13,529 nt of DNA from positions 1-13,529 of the forward strand of contig JAOAGU010000022.1 of the NCBI GenBank assembly GCA_026415595.1, given 5' to 3'. The DNA comes from Thermodesulfovibrio sp. (GTDB lineage Bacteria; Nitrospirota; Thermodesulfovibrionia; Thermodesulfovibrionales; Thermodesulfovibrionaceae). Below, in pieces: positions 7,323-13,235 of this stretch (positions within the stretch are counted from its first letter, which is position 1; the number at the start of each line of letters is the position of its first letter). Position numbers and translations under genes: made by a program. Below the pieces are notes generated by a model. The model made no database searches, was not told the origin of the DNA, and saw only the letters and a list, made by a program, of their open reading frames with translations.

Positions 7323-8114
7323 TTAATCTCCCTGTATTGAAAGTTCTTTAGCCCTGTTAGTGGCATTATTGATAGCTTTTGAGAGAATGTCTTTAAGAGT
7401 CCCTTCTGAAAGTACCTTTAATCCTGCCTCTGTTGTTCCTCCTGGAGATGTCACTTTCTGCCTAATTTTATCTGGTGTCAGTCCACTATCAAGAAGTTTT
7501 GCTGTGCCTATAAAAGTTTGTATTAAAAGTTCTGAAGCTATGTCCGCTGTAAATCCCATTTCAGTTGCTATATCGATAAGTTGCTCTAAAATATAACAAA
7601 AAAAGCCAGGTCCGCTTCCTGAAAGAGCAGTAACAAGATTCATATAATCTTCAGGAAGAGTTATTACCTTTCCCACGCTCATAAATATATCCCTTACAGG
7701 AGCAATAACTTTCATCTCAAGACATTCACATATAGCTAAAACTGTCATTGATTCACTAACTATGGCAGCAATATTTGGCATTGCCCTTATTAGTTTGTCT
7801 GTCTTGAGATAATTTTTTATGAGATTAAGAGGTATCCCAGCTGCTATGGAGACAACTGTATGTTTATCAGATATCTCATCCTTTATCTGTTCAAAAACAT
7901 CCTTTATGTTCTGCGGTTTTACTGCTAAAACAATAATTTCTGCTTGTTTAACTAAATCTTTATTAGAAGATATTGTTTTTATTCCATAACATTTCTCAAG
8001 ATATCTTCTTCGTTCATCAACCGGTTCTGAAACTATAATATTTCTTTTCCCTTCTTTTATAAGCCCTCTAATAAGGGCTTCTGCCATATTTCCTCCACCT
8101 ATGAAGCCTATCAT
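7323..8114 (-). CDS. proC: Pyrroline-5-carboxylate reductase
   Basis: This enzyme catalyses the last step of proline synthesis, NAD(P)H reduction of pyrroline-5-carboxylate. Its 263 residues are normal. The N-terminal Rossmann motif IGFIGGGNMAEALI (2-15) is followed by VLAVKPQ (62-68) and RAMPN (110-114). The C-terminal helical domain has ALSGSGPGF (163-171) and VTSPGGTTEAGL (221-232), the P5C-reductase signature, which binds substrate at the dimer interface. The ATG is preceded by AGGAGG 10 bases upstream, which also includes the last base of the yggS stop. It lies 14 bases after yggS and abuts yggT. The yggS-proC pairing is widespread in bacteria. Confidence 0.97.
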   Translation of the reverse strand: MIGFIGGGNMAEALIRGLIKEGKRNIIVSEPVDERRRYLEKCYGIKTISSNKDLVKQAEIIVLAVKPQNIKDVFEQIKDEISDKHTVVSIAAGIPLNLIKNYLKTDKLIRAMPNIAAIVSESMTVLAICECLEMKVIAPVRDIFMSVGKVITLPEDYMNLVTALSGSGPGFFCYILEQLIDIATEMGFTADIASELLIQTFIGTAKLLDSGLTPDKIRQKVTSPGGTTEAGLKVLSEGTLKDILSKAINNATNRAKELSIQGD

Positions 8115-8128
8115 TATTATATTACCTC

Positions 8129-8809
8129 CTATTTTGTTCTCTGCCCTAAAAGGGCGGTTCCTATTCTTACCATTGTCGCTCCCTCTTCAATGGCTACTTC
8201 AAAATCATGAGACATCCCCATTGATAACTCCTTAAGATAGGGATATCTCTCCAATAAAAAATCTCTTATCTGTCTGAGCTTTCTGAAATAGGGTCTAACA
8301 TCTTCTGGCTTTTCAAAATAAGGCGGTATGGTCATAAGTCCTTCAACTTTTATATTTTTAAGATTATTGCATATCTGGAGAAGTCTCTCAAGCTCTGTTT
8401 CTTCTACGCCATATTTTGATTCTTCATGAGAAAGTTTAACCTGTATGAGCACCCTTTGAACTTTATTTAATTTCTCAGCTTCTTTATCTATTGCAATGGC
8501 AAGTCTTTCAGAATCAAGAGAATGAATAAGCGTGAAAAGTTTTATCGCTTCTCTTACTTTATTTGTCTGAAGATGGCCAATCATATGCCATTCAATATTA
8601 AACTCTTTAATTCTCTCAATTTTTTCCTTTGCCTCTTGTACTCTATTCTCACCAAAAATTCTTAATCCCAAATCTGCTGCTTCTATTATTTTATCAACAG
8701 GCTGGGATTTTGTTACAGCAATTAATTTAATTTCCTCAGGATTTCTGCCTACTCTTAAAGCAGCATAAGTTATTTTTTTAAAAATTGATGATATTATTTC
8801 TGAAAGCAT
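8129..8809 (-). CDS. PLP homeostasis protein, YggS/PROSC (YlmE) family
   Basis: This is a single-domain TIM-barrel protein that binds pyridoxal phosphate without a known enzyme activity and buffers PLP supply and amino-acid pools. It has 226 residues. LIAVTKSQP (29-37) holds the PLP lysine K34. Other family marks are FGENRVQEAKEK (52-63), WHMIGHLQTNK (74-84), GLMTIPPY (157-164), LSMGMSHDFEVAIEEGATMVRIG (about 195-217, which includes the phosphate-binding part) and GTALLG. It is the first gene of the minus-strand run. The ATG has no Shine-Dalgarno; a TATAAT lies 10 bases upstream on the same strand, so the message is probably nearly leaderless. Its start codon is only 17 bases from that of the divergent histidine kinase. 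Confidence 0.95.
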   Translation of the reverse strand: MLSEIISSIFKKITYAALRVGRNPEEIKLIAVTKSQPVDKIIEAADLGLRIFGENRVQEAKEKIERIKEFNIEWHMIGHLQTNKVREAIKLFTLIHSLDSERLAIAIDKEAEKLNKVQRVLIQVKLSHEESKYGVEETELERLLQICNNLKNIKVEGLMTIPPYFEKPEDVRPYFRKLRQIRDFLLERYPYLKELSMGMSHDFEVAIEEGATMVRIGTALLGQRTK

Positions 8810-8826
8810 AATATAATAAATTATAC
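8807..8826. promoter_or_regulatory. Compact divergent promoter between yggS and the histidine kinase gene
   Basis: The two start codons are 17 bases apart and the gap is pure AT apart from one C. On the minus strand TATAAT occupies 8825-8820, placing a start near 8813, next to the yggS ATG. On the plus strand TATAAT occupies 8812-8817, with CATAAT at 8807-8812 as an alternative. TTGATG at 8785-8790 is 16 bases before the latter. Either reading gives a leader of a few bases for the kinase. No Shine-Dalgarno is present on either strand. The -35 elements must lie inside the opposite coding regions. Confidence 0.45.
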
Positions 8827-10239
8827 ATGATTATAAAAATGTTTGATAGGCTCACTCTGAGATGGAAACTTATTGTGCTCCTTCTATTCTTGAATTTTAC
8901 TCTTATGTCTTCTCTTTACATTTTTTATGCTCAAACAGAAAAAAGGCTTTTAGAACAAATAGAACAGCAAACTGCTGACCTTACGAAGGCAATTCAGATA
9001 GGGGTAGAAGAAGTAACACGAGGGGGTTCTAACAAGCTTGCGGAGTACCTAAATAGACTGAATACAAGAGGTATAAGAGAAGTATCAATAATAAGTAACA
9101 CTCAAGAAATCATCGCAAGCACAAATCCACAGAATATTGGGAAACCAATTACACACAGAAAAAAGGAGCTTATTATTAAGGCAGAACTTGGCGATCCTGT
9201 ATTCGAGGAGGAAAATGCCTATAATGTGATAGTTCCAGTAATTGCAGGAAATGTTCAGTACGGTTACATACATCTAAAAATAAATAAAGATGACTTTTCT
9301 GAGATTCTCCAAGCTAATGCACTCAAAAGAATATTCACAACTTTGTTAATATTCTCAATTGGAATAATCTTTACTTATATTATCTCAAAAAGATACACTC
9401 GACCGATCGATAACCTCACAGAAGCTGCAATGAAGGTTGCGCAGGGAGACTTTAGTTATAGATTGAATATAAATAGAAAAGATGAGATAGGAAAAATAGC
9501 TGAAAGCTTCAATTTTATGATTCAAAAGCTTGAGGAAAATCAGTTATTACAAAAAAGACTAAGAGAAGCAGAACATCTTGCTGCCATCGGACAACTCAGT
9601 AGAACAATTGCTCATGAAATAAGAAATCCTCTTAATTTTATCAATTTAAGCATTGATCATATCATAGAAAAATTAAAACGAGTAAATCAGAATTCTGAAG
9701 AATATACTAAACTTCTACAAAGTATGAAACAAGAAATCTACAGGGTAAATAATCTTGTAACTGAATACCTGGAATATACAAGACCCCTTATATTAAATAG
9801 AAAGCCTGCAAGTATTGTTGAGATTATTGATGAAGTAATCTCTTTTATTGAAACAACTGCTGAAAAGGAAAGTGTTAATATATATAAAGATTATCAAGTT
9901 GATTTTACCCTAAATGTTGATATAGATTTGATGAAAAGTTGTCTGTTAAATATAATTACCAATGCACTCTATGCGATGAAACACTCTGAGGTAAAGAATC
10001 TTTTTATTAAAACAGAATTAGCAGAAGATGAATTTTTATTAAGCATAACAGATACAGGGTCCGGAGTTTCTGAAGAGCTCTTGGATAAGATTTTCGAACC
10101 ATTTTTTTCAACAAAAAAAGGAGGATTAGGGCTGGGACTTCCTCTTGCTAAAAAAGTTATTGAAGAACATGGTGGTAGAATAGAATTTTCAAGTACTCTC
10201 GGAAAGGGTAGCGAAATAAAAATTTATATACCCCTTTAG
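8827..10239 (+). CDS. Membrane sensor histidine kinase
   Basis: This 470-residue sensor kinase is the partner of the downstream activator. Order: TM1 (about 15-34); an extracytoplasmic region of about 130 residues (36-166) with Cache/PDC-like features (VSIISNTQEIIAS, VPVIAGNVQYGYIHL); TM2 (about 168-188); HAMP (about 189-242); HisKA with AIGQLSRTIAHEIRNPLNF (phosphoacceptor H263); and HATPase with an N-box around N375/N379, DTGSGV (409-414), FEPFFSTK and GGLGLGLPLAKK (432-443). All catalytic blocks are intact, and no PAS or receiver domain is attached. The signal is unknown. I take ATG 8827 as the start; ATG 8839 is in frame and equally possible, as neither has a Shine-Dalgarno. The stop is 8 bases before the regulator gene. 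Confidence 0.93.
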   Translation: MIIKMFDRLTLRWKLIVLLLFLNFTLMSSLYIFYAQTEKRLLEQIEQQTADLTKAIQIGVEEVTRGGSNKLAEYLNRLNTRGIREVSIISNTQEIIASTNPQNIGKPITHRKKELIIKAELGDPVFEEENAYNVIVPVIAGNVQYGYIHLKINKDDFSEILQANALKRIFTTLLIFSIGIIFTYIISKRYTRPIDNLTEAAMKVAQGDFSYRLNINRKDEIGKIAESFNFMIQKLEENQLLQKRLREAEHLAAIGQLSRTIAHEIRNPLNFINLSIDHIIEKLKRVNQNSEEYTKLLQSMKQEIYRVNNLVTEYLEYTRPLILNRKPASIVEIIDEVISFIETTAEKESVNIYKDYQVDFTLNVDIDLMKSCLLNIITNALYAMKHSEVKNLFIKTELAEDEFLLSITDTGSGVSEELLDKIFEPFFSTKKGGLGLGLPLAKKVIEEHGGRIEFSSTLGKGSEIKIYIPL

Positions 10240-10247
10240 GAATAGAT

Positions 10248-11624
10248 ATGACAACAATATTAATTATAGACGATGAACCTCTTCAAAGAGAGATTTTATC
10301 TACTATTCTATCTGAAGAAGGCTACAATGTTTATTCTGCAGCATCCCTTGAAGAGGCAAGAAAAATTATGAATGAAGTCTATCCTGATATTATTCTTACA
10401 GACTTAAAGCTTGGCAATGAAAACGGTATTGATATCTTACATGAGATTCTTGATAAGCCAGTTTCACCTTCTGTCATTGTAATTACAGCTTTTGGAACAA
10501 TATCTTCGGCAGTAGAGGCAATAAAAAAAGGTGCCTTTGATTATCTCACAAAGCCTATTGATAAAGAAGTTTTAGTCCTTACAATTAAAAAAGCAGAAGA
10601 AAGAGTAAATTTAATAAAGGAAAACATAAGACTAAGAGAAGAACTATTTGGACAATTCAAAATTGAAGGCATAATGGGTAAATCAAAAAAAATGCTTCAA
10701 ATTCTTGATATTGTAAAAAAAGTAACTCCAACTTCAGCAACGGTGCTCATCTGCGGTGAAAGTGGGACAGGAAAAGAACTTATAGCAAAAGCCATACATT
10801 ATAATTCTCCAAGAAGGGATAAACCCTTTATTGCCATAAACTGCGCTGCCATACCTGAAACTCTTATAGAAAGCGAACTTTTCGGTTATGAACAAGGAGC
10901 TTTTACAGGTGCGAGTGTAAGAAAAATAGGATTAATAGAGTCTGCTCAAGGAGGAACTCTTTTTCTTGATGAAATTGCTGAACTACCAGTTAATCTTCAG
11001 TCAAAGCTATTAAGAGTTCTTCAGGATAAAGAGATAAGAAGAATAGGAGGGAAAGACACAATTAAAATAGACCTAAGAATTATCGCAGCAACCAATAAAA
11101 AAATATCTGATGAGGTTGAAAAAGGTAGATTTAGAGAAGACCTTTATTATAGATTAAAAGTTGTAACAGTTGAAATACCACCTTTAAGAGAGAGAAAAGA
11201 AGACATCCCTGAACTCGTGAGATTTTTCATAGAAAAATACTCAAGAGAATTCGGTAAAAGAATCTTTGAAATCGATGATAAGGCTCTGCAGGCTCTTATA
11301 AATTATCACTGGCCTGGTAATATAAGACAGCTTGAGACTGTAATTGAAAGAGCAATAATTATCTCCGATGGAAATAAAATAACTTTTAATGATATTCAGG
11401 ATGAATTGAAAATACCATATTCCAGAAATATTTTTGACATAGAAATACCTGACGAAGGAATAAACTATGAAGAATTTGAAAAGGAACTCCTAAAAAAATC
11501 TTTAATAAAATCTAATTTTGTTATAGCAAAAGCTGCAAAATTAATGGGAATGACTTATGATACTTTCTGGTATAGACTGAAAAAATTTGGACTTCATGAA
11601 AATCTTCGTGAAATGACGAAATGA
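10248..11624 (+). CDS. NtrC-family sigma-54-dependent response regulator
   Basis: This 458-residue enhancer-binding protein is built in three parts. The receiver domain (about 3-118) has the acidic pair D8/D9, phosphoacceptor D52, T80 and K102. The AAA+ domain (about 140-375) has Walker A GESGTGKE (170-177), the sigma-54-contact loop GAFTGA (217-222), Walker B GGTLFLDE (235-242), arginine-finger region REDLYYRL (296-303) and WPGN (355-358). A Fis-type helix-turn-helix lies at the C-terminus (about 424-449, AKAAKLMGMTYDTFWYRLKKFGL). When phosphorylated it should form a ring, bind upstream sites and open promoters held by RNA polymerase-sigma-54. The ATG lies 8 bases after the kinase stop, with AGGAA overlapping that stop. 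The gene's last codons contain the first unit of a tandem dyad repeat that may be its own binding site. Confidence 0.96.
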   Translation: MTTILIIDDEPLQREILSTILSEEGYNVYSAASLEEARKIMNEVYPDIILTDLKLGNENGIDILHEILDKPVSPSVIVITAFGTISSAVEAIKKGAFDYLTKPIDKEVLVLTIKKAEERVNLIKENIRLREELFGQFKIEGIMGKSKKMLQILDIVKKVTPTSATVLICGESGTGKELIAKAIHYNSPRRDKPFIAINCAAIPETLIESELFGYEQGAFTGASVRKIGLIESAQGGTLFLDEIAELPVNLQSKLLRVLQDKEIRRIGGKDTIKIDLRIIAATNKKISDEVEKGRFREDLYYRLKVVTVEIPPLRERKEDIPELVRFFIEKYSREFGKRIFEIDDKALQALINYHWPGNIRQLETVIERAIIISDGNKITFNDIQDELKIPYSRNIFDIEIPDEGINYEEFEKELLKKSLIKSNFVIAKAAKLMGMTYDTFWYRLKKFGLHENLREMTK

Positions 11625-11641
11625 ATTCGTGAAATAACGTA
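11605..11641 (+). repeat. Tandem dyad repeat, 21-base period (candidate activator-binding sites)
   Basis: TTCGTGAAATGACG (11605-11618) recurs as TTCGTGAAATAACG (11626-11639), with 13 of 14 bases identical and a period of exactly 21 bases, two helical turns. Each unit is a dyad: TTCGT-N6-ACGAA in the first (perfect 5-base arms) and TTCGT-N6-ACGTA in the second (4 of 5). The first unit overlaps the end of the regulator gene. The pair sits about 85 and 106 bases upstream of the start expected from the sigma-54-like element at 11693, the usual place for enhancer sites. Confidence 0.6.
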
Positions 11642-11692
11642 AATTTACAAAATTTATAATGCGAAATCTTTTAATACCGATTGAATTAATTC

Positions 11693-11713
11693 TGGCATGA
11701 AGTTTGTTATAAT
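11693..11713 (+). promoter_or_regulatory. Promoter region: sigma-54-like -24/-12 element overlapping an extended -10
   Basis: TGGCATGAAGTTTGTT (11693-11708) matches the sigma-54 consensus TGGCAC-N5-TTGC(A/T) with correct spacing. The two departures are T for C at the sixth base and T for C in the -12 GC pair. The same stretch runs into TGTTATAAT (11705-11713), a perfect extended -10 for the housekeeping sigma. The only -35-like hexamer, TTGAAT at 11681, is too far away (21 bases). Both readings drive the secreted-protein gene at 11781. The adjacent sigma-54 activator and the upstream tandem dyads favour at least partial sigma-54 control, but the weak -12 leaves this open. Confidence 0.5.
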
Positions 11714-11736
11714 TATTTTTAAGCCAAAAACTGAAA

Positions 11737-11761
11737 TCCTTTTTTAAAAAAACAAAAAGGA
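11737..11761 (+). other. Possible leader hairpin before the Shine-Dalgarno
   Basis: TCCTTTTT (11737-11744) can pair with AAAAAGGA (11754-11761), with a 9-base A-rich loop. The 5' arm could instead pair with AAAGGA at 11761-11766, which runs into the ribosome site AGGAGG (11763-11768). The pairs are mostly A-U, so stability would be low, especially in a thermophile. Confidence 0.25.
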
Positions 11762-11780
11762 AAGGAGGTGAATAAAGAGG

Positions 11781-12248
11781 ATGAAGAAAATTTTAGCAGT
11801 TGTAATAGCATTGGTATTCGCTCTTACAGTATCAGTAGCCTTTGCACAGCAGCAGCCTGCAGCAAAACCAGCAGAGCCAGCAAAGAAAGCTGAGCCTGCA
11901 AAGCCAGCTGAACCTGCCAAGAAAGCCGAGAAACCTGCTAAGGAAAAAGTTAAATCAATTACTGGTGAGGTTACCGCCATTGATACAGTTGGCAAAGCCA
12001 TCACCGTAAAAAGCAAAAAGCAGGAACTCACAATCGGTGTAACAGATGAACAGATTAAAGGCATTAAGGCTGGTGACAAGGTTGTAGTAAAATACATTGA
12101 GAAAGAAGGCAAACTCGTAGCAAAGAGTGTAAAGAAAGCCGCAGCTAAAGCTGAGAAAAAAGGTGAAGTAAAGAAAGAGGCAAAGCCAGCTGAGAAACCA
12201 GCTGAAAAGAAGGCTGAACCTGCAAAACCAGCTGAAAAGAAGCAGTAG
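11781..12248 (+). CDS. Secreted Lys/Ala/Pro-rich protein with a small beta-rich core
   Basis: The product is 155 residues with no name I recognise. A clear signal peptide (1-22) ends in VAFA before QQQ, so the mature protein should be periplasmic or outside the cell. A low-complexity N-tail (about 25-56) has repeats of the type AKPAEPAKKAE. A compact core (about 57-117; SITGEVTAIDTVGKAITVKS, then IGVTDEQIKGIKAGDKVVVKY) resembles small barrel domains of the DUF5666/OB type. A second Lys/Ala/Glu/Pro tail (118-155) follows, rich in AEKKAEPAKPAEKK. The ATG follows AAAGGAGGTG with a long gap of 12 bases and a second GAGG directly before it. Codons are less AT-biased than in neighbouring genes, consistent with high expression. 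It has its own promoter region and a strong terminator, next to a two-component system that may control it. The tails could bind anionic polymers; that is inference. Confidence 0.85.
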   Translation: MKKILAVVIALVFALTVSVAFAQQQPAAKPAEPAKKAEPAKPAEPAKKAEKPAKEKVKSITGEVTAIDTVGKAITVKSKKQELTIGVTDEQIKGIKAGDKVVVKYIEKEGKLVAKSVKKAAAKAEKKGEVKKEAKPAEKPAEKKAEPAKPAEKKQ

Positions 12249-12266
12249 TCTTCTCTCATTTTATAG

Positions 12267-12299
12267 GGTGGAGGAAAAATCCTCCACCTTTTTATTTTA
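12267..12299 (+). terminator. Rho-independent terminator
   Basis: GGTGGAGGA (12267-12275) and TCCTCCACC (12280-12288) form a perfect 9-base stem with a 4-base A loop. TTTTTATTTT follows. It closes the secreted-protein transcript 18 bases after its stop. On the opposite strand the hairpin is followed by CTATAAAATG, without a U-run, so it should not efficiently end the convergent transcript. Confidence 0.93.
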
Positions 12300-12680
12300 T
12301 ACTTCTACACCTCTTTTTCTTAATTCCTCTAATTTCTTTTCTCGACAGATTTTACATCTGAATTCTGGTTCTGGATCATGAAGTTTATCATAATTTTTCG
12401 TTTTTACAACTCTATATCCTTCACATACAGCTCCGCAATCGGCACATATGACATTTTCTCTGATCTGCCAAAGAGGATAAAAGGCTGGAATCTTAAAATG
12501 GGATTTAAATATTGCCTTGTCAACAAACCAGAATACATTGGCAAGTAAAAATTGATTAAGCAAAAAGGCAGGTATTGTATGAATTTTTAGATAATCACTT
12601 AATACAAACTGAAGAAGCGCACCCGCAATTCCTGAAAGAACAATCCATCGCCCAAAAACATATACAAACCATGTTTTCAT
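12297..12680 (-). CDS. Small two-TM membrane protein with a Cys-rich C-terminal domain
   Basis: I do not recognise a family. The 127 residues begin with two hydrophobic segments (about 4-28 and 35-56), so the protein should sit in the inner membrane. A soluble tail carries CADCGAVC (C79, C82, C86) and CKIC (C109, C112), a likely zinc-ribbon or other metal site. The tail ends in charged residues (REKKLEELRKRGVEV). The second hydrophobic stretch (NQFLLANVFWFVDKAIF) faintly recalls GtrA-like proteins, but this is not enough for a call. The ATG has a strong Shine-Dalgarno (AAGGAGG). It lies 21 bases after the ChrB-like gene, so it is probably the last gene of that operon. The stop falls in the T-tract of the convergent terminator. 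Confidence 0.8.
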   Translation of the reverse strand: MKTWFVYVFGRWIVLSGIAGALLQFVLSDYLKIHTIPAFLLNQFLLANVFWFVDKAIFKSHFKIPAFYPLWQIRENVICADCGAVCEGYRVVKTKNYDKLHDPEPEFRCKICREKKLEELRKRGVEV

Positions 12681-12701
12681 AATAAAACCTCCTTCAATTT
12701 A

Positions 12702-13229
12702 TTATTCTTTTTGGGATTCTTTATAGACTCTTTTTGAGAATTCTTCAAAAAGTTTCGTGCATTTTTTGAGCTTTTCAATGGCATCTTTTTTAAGGGGAGC
12801 ATTTACAAAATCTCTTTTTTCTACTTTTTTAAGCCATGTCTTTAATTTATCAAGTTCCTCCTCATTTTCTTCAACTTCTGCAAAAATAAAATTCTGTCTT
12901 TCAATCTCAAAAGATATCTCCTTAAAAAAATCCTCACATTTATCAATTATTTCCTGATATTCTTTGTTTCTTGCATCAATAAAGGCATTAAGGATCTTGT
13001 CCTCATCATCTCTATGCAAAATTTTTCCCTCCAATAAAAGCACCTGCCCCCCGTAATTTTCTATAATTTCTCTAAGGCTTTGAATCTTATCTAACAGCTC
13101 CTTAGAATAAGGTAAAACCCAGACAGTTTGATAGTTTATGGCACCGAGTTTTTTTAGTTCTCTCCATATAAAAACCCTTACCCGTGAAGGGTTAGAAGGT
13201 GCTGTATATGATATAAAAAGCCATTTCAT
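12702..13229 (-). CDS. ChrB N-terminal-domain protein
   Basis: The 175-residue protein matches the N-terminal domain of the ChrB chromate-resistance regulator family. It starts MKWLFISYTAPSNPSRVRVF followed by IWRELKKLGA, then YQTVWVLPYSKE (about 33-44), GGQVLLLEG (60-68), and a helical half. That half includes a WLKKVEKRDF-type segment (about 133-142), a conserved lysine/aspartate run and the KCTKLFEEF segment (155-163). The full ChrB of proteobacteria has a second domain, absent here. The domain's molecular function is uncertain; in ChrB it takes part in chromate-responsive control. It lies 6 bases after a partial MFS transporter gene, with no Shine-Dalgarno, so translation probably depends on coupling. 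A link with efflux is inferred from that neighbour. Confidence 0.82.
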   Translation of the reverse strand: MKWLFISYTAPSNPSRVRVFIWRELKKLGAINYQTVWVLPYSKELLDKIQSLREIIENYGGQVLLLEGKILHRDDEDKILNAFIDARNKEYQEIIDKCEDFFKEISFEIERQNFIFAEVEENEEELDKLKTWLKKVEKRDFVNAPLKKDAIEKLKKCTKLFEEFSKRVYKESQKE

Positions 13230-13235
13230 TAATTT

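Noticed and set aside
11850..12244. Repetitive GCA/AAA/CCA-rich DNA at both ends of the secreted-protein gene
   Set aside because: It comes from the AKPAE-type amino-acid repeats, and unit length and order vary. It is not a CRISPR array or satellite.
11744..12259. Long open frame of 171 codons on the minus strand opposite the secreted-protein gene, rich in Ala/Phe/Ser
   Set aside because: It is the mirror of the Lys/Ala/Glu codon bias of the plus-strand gene, which suppresses stops. It has no ribosome site and no domain, and it runs through the promoter region of the real gene.
12267..12299. Reading the hairpin as a bidirectional terminator for the minus-strand operon as well
   Set aside because: On the minus strand the stem is followed by CTATAAAATG, with no run of U.
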